Shown here: piece by piece, positions 27,208 to 35,815 of the stretch | Layout: each line of letters begins with the position of its first letter | How positions within the stretch are numbered: position 1 is the stretch's first letter | Assembly: GCF_003149535.1 (NCBI RefSeq) | Contig: NZ_QGDB01000001.1 | Coordinates: 62,001-126,000, forward strand | From: Falsochrobactrum shanghaiense | GTDB lineage: Bacteria > Pseudomonadota > Alphaproteobacteria > Rhizobiales > Rhizobiaceae | Length of the DNA stretch: 64,000 nt | Direction: 5' to 3' | Position numbers and translations under genes: made by a program | Notes under the pieces: generated by a model | Seen by the model: the letters and a program-made list of their open reading frames with translations, nothing else | Database searches by the model: none | Told to the model about the DNA's origin: nothing

Positions 27208-27240
27208 ATGCGCACCATTGGCTGGCCTATTCAGGAATGA
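27208..27240 (+). CDS. Ten-codon upstream ORF (MRTIGWPIQE) coupled to the ClC gene
   Basis: An ATG at 27208 with GGAG about eight bases upstream opens a reading frame MRTIGWPIQE that ends in TGA at 27238-27240. Its stop overlaps the ClC start codon in ATGA (27237-27240). The ClC gene itself has only CAGGA directly at its start, so ribosomes ending the small ORF could restart on it. This looks like a leader peptide that couples or regulates ClC translation. Confidence 0.5.
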   Translation: MRTIGWPIQE

Positions 27241-29021
27241 ACATATATCAGCTGCGGCATAACCGGTTTCTGCGGGCGCTTCTGGTGCCCTTCCGTCTGC
27301 GCGCGCTGGTGCGCGGCAATGAAATCGGCATGGTCATCGCCGGTGCGCTCATCGGTATCATTTCGGCATTCGTGGTTGCTGCCATCAGCGGCATTTCACA
27401 AGCGATGCATGAGGCGCTTTTCGATCTCGATGAGGGCGAGAAGCTCAGTTCCGCATTGCAGCTTCCCTCCACAGCCTATCTCGCGCCGCTGGCAGGCGGG
27501 ATATTGATGGGCATCGTCATCTGGATACTGGCGCGCTGGCGCAAAAGGCCCATCGTCGATCCCATCGAAGCCAATGCATTGCATGGCGGCAATCTCTCGC
27601 TGACCGACAGCCTGATCCTGACCGTACAGAACCTCATTTCCAATGGTTTTGGCGCTTCGGTGGGCCTTGAAGCCGCCTATACGCAGCTTGCCAGCGGCTT
27701 TGCCTCGCGGATTGGTCGCGCATTGAAGCTGCGCCGGGCCGATTTGCGCACATTGGTGGGATGCGGCGCGGCGGCGGCAATCGCCAGCGCCTTTCATGCG
27801 CCCCTGACGGGTTCCTTCTATGCGTTCGAGCTGATCATCGGGGTCTATTCCATCGCAACCCTAACGCCGGTCGTGGTTGCGGCGATCGTCAGCACGCTCG
27901 TGACGCAGGCCATGGGCGGCGCGCCCTTCATCATCCATGTCGGTAATATCGACGGCATCGCGCCGCGCGATTACGTACCGGCGCTGGCGCTGGGCTTCTT
28001 TGCCGCGGCGATTGCCATTCTCATCATGCGCGGCGTCACCTTCATCGAAAAGGCGGCGCGCAAGAGTGTCGTCCCCGCCCCTGTCGCACCGGCGATCGGT
28101 GGAATATTCATCGGCCTGATTGCATTCCTGTCGCCCCAGGTGCTGGCATCGGGCCATGGCGCGCTGCATATCGATCTGAACGCCCATCTGACCATTCCGG
28201 TTCTCTTGCTGCTGATTTTGAGCAAAGCGCTCGCCTCGGCGGTAACCATCGGCTCCGGCTTTCGCGGTGGGCTGTTCTTTGCCTCGCTGTTTTTGGGCGC
28301 CCTGACGGGCAAGCTTTTCGCCGCCACCATCGGCACGGTCTCACCGCTTGCACTGGAACAGCAGGTTTATGCGGTTATAGGCATGAGTTCGATGGCGGTT
28401 GCAATCGTCGGCGGACCCTTGACCATGACCTTCCTTGCGCTTGAACTGACGGGCGACTTTCCCATCTCCATGCTGGTGCTGGGGGCCGTCGTCTCCTCAT
28501 CGCTGATGGTGAGAAGGACTTTCGGCTATTCCTTCGCGACATGGCGGTTCCACCTGCGCGGCGAATCCATCCGCTCCGCGCATGATGTCGGCTGGATACG
28601 CGATCTCACCGTGGCGCGCATGATGCGCCATGATGTGCGCACGGTCGCCGTCGACACCAATATCGAGACCTTCCGCAAGGAGTTTCCGCTCGGCTCGACC
28701 CAGCGTGTGATCGCGGTTGACGATGCGGGCAGATATGTCGGCATCATTCCCGTTCAGCAGGTCTATTCGGAAAGTTTCGACGCCGGTGACGATGCGCGCG
28801 GGATCGGCGATCTGCTGCATTATCAGGACCAGTTCCTGCTGCCGCAGATGAATGCAAAGGAAGCGGTCGCGCGCTTCGACCGGGCGGAAAGCGAAGCACT
28901 GGCGGTGATCAACAATGCGCAGGAGCGCAAGGTTCTGGGCCTTTTGAGCGAAAGCCACACATTGCGGCGCTACAGCGAGGAACTCGACCAGCGGCGGCGC
29001 GAAGTCGCCGGAGAAGTTTGA
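27237..29021 (+). CDS. ClC-family chloride channel/antiporter with CBS domains
   Basis: 594 residues in the inner membrane. About ten membrane segments (residues 30-430) carry ClC signatures: NGFGASVGLEAAYTQ with the gating-type Glu, then LKLRRADLRTLVGCGAAAAIA, and GSGFRGGLFFASLFLGA. The C-terminal 160 residues form a CBS pair (MMRHDVRTVAVDTNIETF and ALAVINNAQERKVLGLLSE). The Glu in the GLEAA position suggests proton-coupled antiport rather than a simple channel. Possible roles are acid tolerance or volume control. The start codon overlaps a 10-codon upstream ORF. Confidence 0.92.
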   Translation: MNIYQLRHNRFLRALLVPFRLRALVRGNEIGMVIAGALIGIISAFVVAAISGISQAMHEALFDLDEGEKLSSALQLPSTAYLAPLAGGILMGIVIWILARWRKRPIVDPIEANALHGGNLSLTDSLILTVQNLISNGFGASVGLEAAYTQLASGFASRIGRALKLRRADLRTLVGCGAAAAIASAFHAPLTGSFYAFELIIGVYSIATLTPVVVAAIVSTLVTQAMGGAPFIIHVGNIDGIAPRDYVPALALGFFAAAIAILIMRGVTFIEKAARKSVVPAPVAPAIGGIFIGLIAFLSPQVLASGHGALHIDLNAHLTIPVLLLLILSKALASAVTIGSGFRGGLFFASLFLGALTGKLFAATIGTVSPLALEQQVYAVIGMSSMAVAIVGGPLTMTFLALELTGDFPISMLVLGAVVSSSLMVRRTFGYSFATWRFHLRGESIRSAHDVGWIRDLTVARMMRHDVRTVAVDTNIETFRKEFPLGSTQRVIAVDDAGRYVGIIPVQQVYSESFDAGDDARGIGDLLHYQDQFLLPQMNAKEAVARFDRAESEALAVINNAQERKVLGLLSESHTLRRYSEELDQRRREVAGEV

Positions 29022-29105
29022 CGCCCTGCCGATAAGGGTGTAGCTGGATGGCGTCATTTCCGGCCATGCCGGACCTCCTCCCCTTTCTGCAAGAAGGCCA
29101 GATTC

Positions 29106-29792
29106 ATGGCAACTCCGTCTCTCATCATCTTCGACTGCGATGGCGTATTGGTCGATTCCGAAATTATTGCCGCGGAAGTGGATTCCGTTCTGCTGACCGA
29201 AGCGGGTTTTCCGATTGAAGCAGATGAAGTGGCCGAACGCTTCGCCGGGCTGACATGGCAGGATATTCTGCTCACCGTCGAACGCGAAGCAGGCATTCCG
29301 GTTTCCGCTTCACTGCTCGACAAGTCGGAAAAGCTGCTCGACGAGCGGCTGAAAAACGAAGTTCAGGCGGTGGAAGACATTGTCGAGGTGGTTTCAGCCC
29401 TCACGCTGCCCAAGTGCATATGCTCGAACTCAACCAGTCGACGGCTGGAACTCATGCTCCGGCGCGTGGGCCTTTTCGATCTCTTCGCGCCGCATATCTT
29501 CTCGGCGAAGGAAGTGGGAACGAAGAAGACCAAGCCTGCACCCGATGTCTTCCTTCATGCCGCACAGCAATTTAACGTCGATCCCGCCAACGTGATCGTG
29601 ATCGAGGATTCGGCCCATGGCATTCATGCCGCGCGCGCAGCCGGCATGCGGGTGATCGGCTTTACCGGCGGTGCCCATACCTATCCGGGCCACGCCGACA
29701 AGCTGACGGATGCGGGCGCTGAAACGGTCATTCACCGCCATAAGGACCTGCCGGGCACTATCGAGGCGCTGTCCGTATGGACCGACGCCTGA
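29106..29792 (+). CDS. HAD-superfamily phosphatase
   Basis: 228 residues. HAD motif I is FDCDGVLVDSE (Asp10 nucleophile, Asp12), motif II is CSNSTSRRL, and motifs III and IV are KTKPAPDVF and VIEDSAHGIHAARAAGM. The helical cap lies between residues 18 and 80, as in beta-phosphoglucomutase-like and 6-phosphogluconate phosphatase-like members. It hydrolyses a small phosphate ester not identifiable from sequence. It starts 85 bases after the ClC gene; an inverted repeat TGACGCC/GGCGTCA (29019-29025, 29050-29056) lies between them. Confidence 0.9.
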   Translation: MATPSLIIFDCDGVLVDSEIIAAEVDSVLLTEAGFPIEADEVAERFAGLTWQDILLTVEREAGIPVSASLLDKSEKLLDERLKNEVQAVEDIVEVVSALTLPKCICSNSTSRRLELMLRRVGLFDLFAPHIFSAKEVGTKKTKPAPDVFLHAAQQFNVDPANVIVIEDSAHGIHAARAAGMRVIGFTGGAHTYPGHADKLTDAGAETVIHRHKDLPGTIEALSVWTDA

Positions 29793-29825
29793 TCCCTGCA
29801 TAATCAAGCAAGCATGTGAAGCGGC

Positions 29826-30011
29826 TCAGGCCGCGCTGCGCTTGTTGCGGGTTTTAGGCTCGGCGTTAAGGGTCGCCAGCAATTCATCGGCTTCACTTTC
29901 GGTGAGGCCGATCAGCAGCCTGTCATCAATCGAGGCAGGCTCGCCCGAGGCAATTTCGAAGATTGCCCAGGTATCGGTCGGCTCAAGAATACGTTCGTAT
30001 TTATGTTTCAT
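29826..30011 (-). CDS. Small conserved-looking hypothetical protein, 61 residues
   Basis: The ATG at 30011 gives MKHKYERILEPTDTWAIFEI; the frame is open to 30086, and no strong ribosome-binding site decides the start. The pattern WAIFEIASGEPASIDDRLLIGLTESEADELLATLN resembles small two-strand proteins that are common in Rhizobiales and have no known function. It ends in a basic tail. Convergent with the HAD gene. The neighbouring 30087-30190 region has no visible feature. Confidence 0.6.
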   Translation of the reverse strand: MKHKYERILEPTDTWAIFEIASGEPASIDDRLLIGLTESEADELLATLNAEPKTRNKRSAA

Positions 30012-30190
30012 AGCAAAGACCAGAGCGGCTTGTGATCCGCTGCATCCTCTCGTTGTCACAGTTTCCTGAAGCACCATTCCCTGCATTTTCTCAGGGCGCA
30101 GAACCTCGCTTGTGTCTTATATTAATGCCAAGTTCTTGCTTTTCGCTTGATGGGAAAATGCGAATTTAAATAGAATTGTAGAGATTATTC

Positions 30191-31828
30191 TTATGGTAAA
30201 TTTTGTTTTCCATGTGCTGCGGTTGCACTCGCCCGCTTCCTGCGCGGTGTCTTGCCGCCAATGAGCGCATGCGCGGCACTCGCGCCCATCGGCTTGCCAA
30301 AGAGCCAGCCCTGACCGTCAAGCTTGCCCGACAGGTGGCGCAGATACGCCAATTGCGCGGGCGTTTCAATGCCTTCGACAACAATGTCCAGCCCATGCTC
30401 GCGCGCCATGGAAATGATCTGCGGGACAATGGAGACGGCCTCGTTGTCATTGCCAATGGTGCGCGTGAAAGCCTTGTCGATCTTGATCGCATCGACATGA
30501 AGCTCGCCCAGATAGGCAAGGTTTGAATAGCCCGTGCCGAAATCGTCGATATAAATCCGGAAGCCCTGCTCTCTTAATTGCTGGATGCCCGCAGCCGCCT
30601 TGCCAAAATCGACGGCAGTGCGTTCAGTCAGTTCCAGACCGATCTGCTGCGGCTTGATGTCGGCTGCGACAAGGCGCGTGGCGAGCGCATTGAGGAAATC
30701 GGGATCTTGCAGATTACTCGCGGTCATATTGATATTGACGCGCATCCCTTTGCGCTTACGGAGCAAATCCCCCATTTCCTCGATGACGCGTTCAAGCACA
30801 TAAATCGTGATCTTGTCGGCAAGGCCGACAGCTTCGGCGTGTTCGATAAAAATATCGGGAGGGATAAATTCACCCTTCGCGATCTCCCAGCGAATCAATG
30901 CTTCAAAGCCGCAGATCTTTTCGTCGGAAATGCGCACCACCGGCTGATAGGCAATAGACAGCTTTCTTGCCGCCAGCGCTCTTTTCAGCATCGCGTTGAG
31001 TGAGCGGTTGCGGCTGCGATAATAGAGCCAGACCATTACCGCGCCGCTGCCCAGAAGCATTCCGAAGCTGGTGAACAAAATGAGCAAAAGCTGGTCGGAA
31101 GGATTATTCGGCAAGGGAGCAGACACAAGGCTGATGCAGATGCCGGTCGCGGGATTACAGTGTTGTTCGTGCAAGGGAACAGTCGATGCGGCCTCGGTTG
31201 CGCCACTCCCCGCAAAAGCAAGCGCTGCGTCCGCGCCCTTCATATAATCATGCGGAAAGCTGTATAGCCGGGCAAATTGCGTTCTGCCCTCATTGGCCAT
31301 GTAAATGGCGAACGCATAGCCGGGCGTCTGCATGGCATCGAAGGCAACCGAACTCAGGACGATATTGGCATTGCCGCGGCCAATGATCGCGCCATGACTG
31401 CCGGGCGTGATCAGATTCCCGTCCCGATAGATATAGGTGCCATCGGCAAGCCGCACGTCCTCCATGGGGCGCCGTGAACTGCTGCGCACATTGTTGAGCA
31501 GGGTCGAACATATCAGCCGGTCATCGGCGAGCCGCCCAATATCCTTGATGTGATAGCCGGTAAAGATAAGCTTGCGCAGATAGACCCTGTCATCTGCCGA
31601 ACATGCTTGGAAGGGCGAGCGATTGGCCTCGTCAAGCACATTGTGCGCCGAGATTATAATGCGGTCGGCATGAGCCTGAAGCGCATTCATATAGATATTC
31701 ATATCCGCGCGCTCATCACGCAGGCGGAAATTGTCGCCAGCCCATTTCCCTGCCCATCCTCCCATAAGCAAGAAGATGCAGAGGACGAAAGTAACGGGCG
31801 AAAAGAAACGGTTATGTTCAAGCGGCAT
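30191..31828 (-). CDS. EAL-domain c-di-GMP phosphodiesterase with CSS-motif sensor
   Basis: 545 residues. An N-terminal membrane helix (about 10-30) precedes a periplasmic CSS-motif domain with paired cysteines (QACSADDRVY, LICSTLL, QHCNPATGICIS). A second helix (about 240-260) and a cytoplasmic EAL domain (about 280-530) follow. Catalytic residues are all present: FEALIRWE, NINMTASN, ELTERTAVD, IDDFGTGYSNLAYL, IKIDKAF, VVEGIE and the GQGWLFGKP motif. It should break down c-di-GMP, with periplasmic redox or disulfide state as a possible input. It may correspond to Brucella BpdA, linked to flagellar gene control. No GGDEF domain. Confidence 0.92.
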   Translation of the reverse strand: MPLEHNRFFSPVTFVLCIFLLMGGWAGKWAGDNFRLRDERADMNIYMNALQAHADRIIISAHNVLDEANRSPFQACSADDRVYLRKLIFTGYHIKDIGRLADDRLICSTLLNNVRSSSRRPMEDVRLADGTYIYRDGNLITPGSHGAIIGRGNANIVLSSVAFDAMQTPGYAFAIYMANEGRTQFARLYSFPHDYMKGADAALAFAGSGATEAASTVPLHEQHCNPATGICISLVSAPLPNNPSDQLLLILFTSFGMLLGSGAVMVWLYYRSRNRSLNAMLKRALAARKLSIAYQPVVRISDEKICGFEALIRWEIAKGEFIPPDIFIEHAEAVGLADKITIYVLERVIEEMGDLLRKRKGMRVNINMTASNLQDPDFLNALATRLVAADIKPQQIGLELTERTAVDFGKAAAGIQQLREQGFRIYIDDFGTGYSNLAYLGELHVDAIKIDKAFTRTIGNDNEAVSIVPQIISMAREHGLDIVVEGIETPAQLAYLRHLSGKLDGQGWLFGKPMGASAAHALIGGKTPRRKRASATAAHGKQNLP

Positions 31829-31879
31829 CAGGTGTCCCGCCTCGTCAATATCCTGGATAGCCAGATAGCAAACTCCCGC

Positions 31880-32079
31880 ATCGCCCCATAAACTTCAATG
31901 GATACAATCACAGGAAGAACTATTGAGATAAATCAATGAATATTTGATTAGTATCCATAGGTTCAAACTACATCCGATTAATATATTTTATTATACTACG
32001 TATATTATACCTATCAATACACAATAAATACTGATCTTTAGAATGACTATCTAATATATACTGAAATAAATATATAACG
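31880..32079. other. AT-rich intergenic stretch
   Basis: About 200 bases of very low GC, full of TATA, TAAT and ATTA steps, with no open frame of note, between the EAL gene and the lipoprotein gene (both minus strand). It must hold the EAL promoter. In a roughly 57% GC genome it stands out sharply. It could be a site for a xenogeneic silencer or nucleoid protein, or the remains of acquired DNA. Confidence 0.6.
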
Positions 32080-32107
32080 GGCGGCGCATGGGTTTGCATG
32101 CGCCGCC
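32080..32107 (-). terminator. Terminator-like hairpin after the lipoprotein gene
   Basis: GGCGGCGCATG (32080-32090), loop GGTTTG, CATGCGCCGCC (32097-32107) form a perfect 11-base stem. In the minus direction it is followed by a T-rich stretch (CGTTATATATTTATTTC). It lies 28 bases past the lipoprotein stop. Confidence 0.7.
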
Positions 32108-32134
32108 GCATCGGCATGCCCAAAGCGGGCACGG

Positions 32135-32704
32135 TTACTTCGTGTTATATGGCCCTTCATCGAAACCGACGAAAATCTGCACATTCTGGCTCGTCGGCGT
32201 GGGGAAGGAGATGCCCTTGTCGTTGAAGACGAACTGCGTCGCAGTGTCGGCATTGGCGATATTCACGCTCTGCTTATGCAATTTGGAATAAATCACCTTG
32301 TCGCCCTGCGTTACCGCGACGCGGACCGGCATGGTGATGGTGCCGCTTTTATATTTTGGACCGGGCACGACTTTTCCGGCTGCGGCCACATCGATCGTCA
32401 GCGTGCCGTCGCCATATTGGCAGGCGCGTGTCGTGTCGGTGATGGAAGCCTGATAAATGACATGGGCCGGATCCTTGTCGCCGCCCTTGTCATAGGTGCT
32501 GAAATAGGATGTGCCCTCGCGCAATGTCACCGGCGGGCAATAAGCGCGAAGCTCCGATGCCGAGATGCGCTGCTCTGCGCCATCAGCGGTCGAGGAATCA
32601 GCGGATTTTTGCGTCCCGCTCGTCGTGCAGCCCGCGAGCGCTGCAAGAAGAACCGTTGCAAGGACTGGAAACAACGATGAGTGATTTTGTGATGCTTTCT
32701 GCAT
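32135..32704 (-). CDS. Predicted lipoprotein of unknown function
   Basis: 189 residues with a lipoprotein signal: LFPVLATVLLAALAGCTTSG puts the lipid-bearing Cys at about residue 26. A Ser/Thr-rich linker follows. The mature domain (about 50-189) has a conserved-looking CPPVTLREGTSYFSTYDKGG, then ACQYGDGTLTIDVAAAGKVV and a beta-rich end. The pattern suggests a small beta-sandwich at the outer membrane. Proteins of this kind are widespread in Rhizobiales but unnamed. Divergent from thrC. Confidence 0.82.
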   Translation of the reverse strand: MQKASQNHSSLFPVLATVLLAALAGCTTSGTQKSADSSTADGAEQRISASELRAYCPPVTLREGTSYFSTYDKGGDKDPAHVIYQASITDTTRACQYGDGTLTIDVAAAGKVVPGPKYKSGTITMPVRVAVTQGDKVIYSKLHKQSVNIANADTATQFVFNDKGISFPTPTSQNVQIFVGFDEGPYNTK

Positions 32705-32817
32705 AAACCGGGCTTCCCTGCACTGATCGACCTGTCTTATATTAAAACGTCATACATCCGCAGGATGCATAACGCCCTGACGCCTGAGCGTAATGTGATG
32801 GTGTTTTCCCGTTTTTT

Positions 32818-32872
32818 GCCGCCAAGAGCAACCCCATCCTGCCAAGGATGCTTTAATTCTTGCGGCTTTTTT
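32818..32872 (+). terminator. Terminator-like stem in the 5' leader of thrC
   Basis: GCCGCCAAGA (32818-32827) pairs with TCTTGCGGC (32858-32866) with one bulged C. An inner stem CATCCT/AGGATG (32835-32840, 32845-32850) sits inside, and TTTTTT follows (32867-32872). The structure is directional for the plus strand and lies 62 bases before thrC, with no plus-strand gene upstream; the neighbour is divergent. It could therefore be an attenuator or end a short RNA. A 52-codon open frame (32765-32923) runs through it but is not rich in threonine codons. Confidence 0.6.
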
Positions 32873-32933
32873 GGGGAGGCTCTATTGCATTATGCGGTTT
32901 GCAGCCGCTCCGATCTGAAATGAAGGCCTCGAA

Positions 32934-34325
32934 ATGAAATATATCAGCACACGCGGGGAAGCACCCGTTCTGGGGTTCAGCGATGCATTGCTGGCAGGGC
33001 TTGCCCGTGATGGCGGGCTTTATCTGCCGCAGGAATATCCGCAATTCACGCCTGAACAAATTCGCAGCCTGCGCGGAAAATCCTATGCCGATATTGCGCT
33101 GGCCGTGCTGACGCCCTTTACCGGCGGCGAGATTCCACAGGCCGATTTCGAGCGCATGGTGCGCGAGGCCTATGGCACGTTCCGCCATGACGCCGTATGC
33201 CCGCTGGTGCAGAGCGGCGCCAATGAATTCGTGCTTGAGCTGTTTCACGGCCCGACCCTTGCCTTCAAGGATGTCGCCATGCAACTGCTTGCGCGCATGA
33301 TGGATTATGTGCTGGCAAGCCGCGGCGAGCGCGCGACAATCGTGGGCGCGACATCGGGCGATACCGGCGGCGCGGCGATCGAAGCCTTTGGCGGTCGCGA
33401 GAATGTCGATATTTTCATCCTGTTTCCGCATGAGCGCGTCTCGCCGGTGCAGCAGCGCCAGATGACCAGTTCAGGCTTTTCCAATGTGCATGCGCTGGCC
33501 ATCGAAGGCAATTTCGATGATTGCCAGAACCTCGTCAAAGCCATGTTCAACGATCTGGAATTTCGCGACCGCATGTCGCTTTCGGGCGTGAATTCGATCA
33601 ACTGGGCGCGCATCATGCCGCAGGTGGTCTATTATTTCACTGCCGCCCTGAGCCTCGGCGCGCCGGATCGCCCGGTTTCCTTCACGGTTCCGACCGGCAA
33701 TTTCGGCGATATTTTCGCGGGCTTCGTCGCCAGAAAAATGGGGCTGCCCATCGAGCAGCTCATCATCGCCACCAATGACAACGACATTCTTGCGCGCACG
33801 CTCGAAAGCGGAGCCTATGAGATGCGCGGCGTGGCGCAGACCACCTCGCCATCGATGGACATCCAGATTTCATCCAATTTCGAACGGCTGCTGTTTGAGG
33901 CGCATGGGCGCGATGCAGCCGCCGTGCGCGGATTGATGGACAGCCTGAAGCAATCGGGCGGCTTCACCATTGCCGAACAGCCGCTTTCCGCCATTCGCCA
34001 GACATTTTCCGCTGGCCGCTCGGATGTCGCCGAAACCGCCGCGACCATCAAATCCGTATTGGAATCCGACGGTTACCTGCTCGATCCGCATTCGGCCATC
34101 GGCGTGAAGGTCGCGCGCGAAAAAGCCTCCGGCACCGCCCCGATGGTGGTTCTGGCCACCGCGCATCCGGCCAAATTCCCCGATGCCGTCAAGGATGCAT
34201 GCGGGGTCGATCCGCAACTTCCGGCATGGCTTGCCGATCTGATGCAACGAAAAGAAAGTTTCACAGTTCTTCACAACGGGTTGAAAATCGTGGAAGAATA
34301 TGTCGACCGCCATTCCCGCGCATGA
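32934..34325 (+). CDS. thrC: Threonine synthase
   Basis: 463 residues, PLP enzyme that converts O-phosphohomoserine to threonine. The N-terminal MKYISTRGEAPVLGF is conserved in the proteobacterial long form. The PLP lysine is Lys112 in LAFKDVAMQ. Other signatures are GATSGDTGGAAIEAF and a VPTGNFGDIFAGF glycine-rich loop. Its substrate is made by ThrB, encoded about 8 kb downstream on the other strand. A terminator-like leader precedes it, and the M16 protease gene follows at 54 bases. Confidence 0.97.
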   Translation: MKYISTRGEAPVLGFSDALLAGLARDGGLYLPQEYPQFTPEQIRSLRGKSYADIALAVLTPFTGGEIPQADFERMVREAYGTFRHDAVCPLVQSGANEFVLELFHGPTLAFKDVAMQLLARMMDYVLASRGERATIVGATSGDTGGAAIEAFGGRENVDIFILFPHERVSPVQQRQMTSSGFSNVHALAIEGNFDDCQNLVKAMFNDLEFRDRMSLSGVNSINWARIMPQVVYYFTAALSLGAPDRPVSFTVPTGNFGDIFAGFVARKMGLPIEQLIIATNDNDILARTLESGAYEMRGVAQTTSPSMDIQISSNFERLLFEAHGRDAAAVRGLMDSLKQSGGFTIAEQPLSAIRQTFSAGRSDVAETAATIKSVLESDGYLLDPHSAIGVKVAREKASGTAPMVVLATAHPAKFPDAVKDACGVDPQLPAWLADLMQRKESFTVLHNGLKIVEEYVDRHSRA

Positions 34326-34379
34326 GAAAGCGGGAATTGGGAGCGGGAACCCGCACAGGACTATGGGAGCCTTTTTCTG

Positions 34380-35672
34380 ATGGGTGTTGAAGTAACGCGT
34401 CTTTCCAACGGCCTGACGATTGCCACCGATAATATGCCACATGTGGAAAGCGTCGCGTTGGGAATCTGGGTCAAGGCCGGCGCCCGAAACGAAGCGCCGG
34501 ACAAGCATGGCATCGCCCATCTGCTCGAGCATATGGCGTTCAAGGGAACCGACAAGCGCACGGCATGGCAGATCGCATCCGACATCGAGAATGTCGGCGG
34601 CGAAATCAATGCGGCCACCAGCGTCGAGACGACCTCCTATTATGCGCGGGTATTGCGCAACGACATGCCACTGGCGATCGATATTCTGGCCGACATCATG
34701 ACAAGCTCCCGCTTCGACGAGGACGAGCTGGAGCGCGAAAAGCAGGTCATCATGCAGGAGATCGGCGCGGCGCACGATACGCCCGACGATATTGTCTTCG
34801 ACCGCTTCACCGAGACCGCCTATCGCCACCAGCCGCTGGGGCGTGCCATTCTCGGTGAGCCGGAGACCGTGGCCTCCTTCACCTCCGCCGATCTGCGCCA
34901 CTATATGGACCAGCAATATAGCGCCGACCGTATGGTCGTGACGGCTGCCGGCGGCGTTCATCATGACGAATTCGTGCGCGAAGTCGAAAACAGGCTGGGC
35001 GGCTTTCGTCCCTTCAACACGGCTCCGACACTCGATCTGGCGCATTATGTCGGCGGCGATTTTCGCGAAAATCGCGAATTGATGGATGCGCAGGTGCTGA
35101 TCGGCTTTGAGGGCCGCGCCTATCATGTGCGCGATTTTTATGCCTCGCAGCTGCTGTCGATGATCCTTGGCGGCGGCATGTCTTCGCGTCTGTTTCAGGA
35201 AGTGCGTGAAAAACGCGGCCTGTGTTATTCGGTCTATGCCTTCCACTGGGGTTTTTCCGATACGGGCCTGTTTGGCATTCATGCCGCAACCGGGCGCGAC
35301 GAACTGGTGGAATTGCTTCCGGTCATCATCGCGGAACTGCACAAGGCTGCGGACGCCATCGACATCGAAGAGGTCGACCGGGCGCGGGCGCAATATAGTG
35401 CAAGCCTGCTCATGTCGCAGGAAAGCGCTGCAAGCCGGGCGGGCCAGATTGCAAGGCAATTGCTGCTTTATGGCCGTCCGGTGGCCAATAGCGAATTGCT
35501 GGACCGCCTCGCCCATATCACGCCGCAACGGCTGGCCGATCTGGCGGGACGGATGTTCCTCGACAGCAAGCCCACCATTGCCGGTGTCGGCCCCGTGGGA
35601 CGGCTGATGAGCTTCGACGGTCTCACCGAGGCGCTATCGACCAGTGCACATGCGAGGAAAGTGGCTATTTAG
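34380..35672 (+). CDS. M16-family zinc peptidase (mitochondrial-processing-peptidase-like)
   Basis: 430 residues. The inverted zinc motif HLLEH lies at residues 47-51, with a further Glu in the conserved downstream acidic segment (EREKQVIMQEIGAAHDTPDD). The C-terminal half holds the R/Y-type loop GGGMSSRLFQEVREKRGLCYSVYA. Bacterial relatives of the processing peptidase beta subunit often follow thrC in alphaproteobacteria; the natural substrate is unknown. The TAG stop shares bases with the first unit of an octamer tandem repeat (35671-35710). Confidence 0.93.
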   Translation: MGVEVTRLSNGLTIATDNMPHVESVALGIWVKAGARNEAPDKHGIAHLLEHMAFKGTDKRTAWQIASDIENVGGEINAATSVETTSYYARVLRNDMPLAIDILADIMTSSRFDEDELEREKQVIMQEIGAAHDTPDDIVFDRFTETAYRHQPLGRAILGEPETVASFTSADLRHYMDQQYSADRMVVTAAGGVHHDEFVREVENRLGGFRPFNTAPTLDLAHYVGGDFRENRELMDAQVLIGFEGRAYHVRDFYASQLLSMILGGGMSSRLFQEVREKRGLCYSVYAFHWGFSDTGLFGIHAATGRDELVELLPVIIAELHKAADAIDIEEVDRARAQYSASLLMSQESAASRAGQIARQLLLYGRPVANSELLDRLAHITPQRLADLAGRMFLDSKPTIAGVGPVGRLMSFDGLTEALSTSAHARKVAI

Positions 35673-35710
35673 GGGAATAGGGGAATAGGGGAATAGGGGA
35701 ATAGGGGAAT
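35671..35710 (+). repeat. Octamer tandem repeat (AGGGGAAT) x5
   Basis: Five perfect copies of AGGGGAAT run from 35671 to 35710, starting inside the stop codon of the M16 gene. The unit length equals that of the octamer VNTRs used to type Brucella, and the unit differs from the well-known AGGGCAGT at two positions. Copy number is likely to vary between strains. Confidence 0.9.
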
Positions 35711-35753
35711 AAAAATGAAGCAGCCTTGTCAGGGCAAGTTATTCTTTTAACTT

Positions 35754-35785
35754 ACTCCCATACGCCCTTATTCCCCTACTCCCTC
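35754..35785 (-). repeat. Degenerate inverted octamer copies
   Basis: On the minus strand this stretch reads as successive octamers GAGGGAGT, AGGGGAAT, AAGGGCGT and ATGGGAGT, one of which (35770-35777) is an exact copy of the unit in the array at 35671-35710. The two arrays are opposed across 43 bases, so their transcripts or single strands could fold on each other. It lies 30 bases before the GNAT gene. Confidence 0.65.
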
Positions 35786-35815
35786 AACTCAATCCCTGCT
35801 GAAACAGGATCCCGC

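Noticed and set aside
32765-32923. Thr operon leader peptide
   Set aside because: The 52-codon frame has only two threonine codons and no Thr/Ile run, so it is not a classical attenuator peptide.
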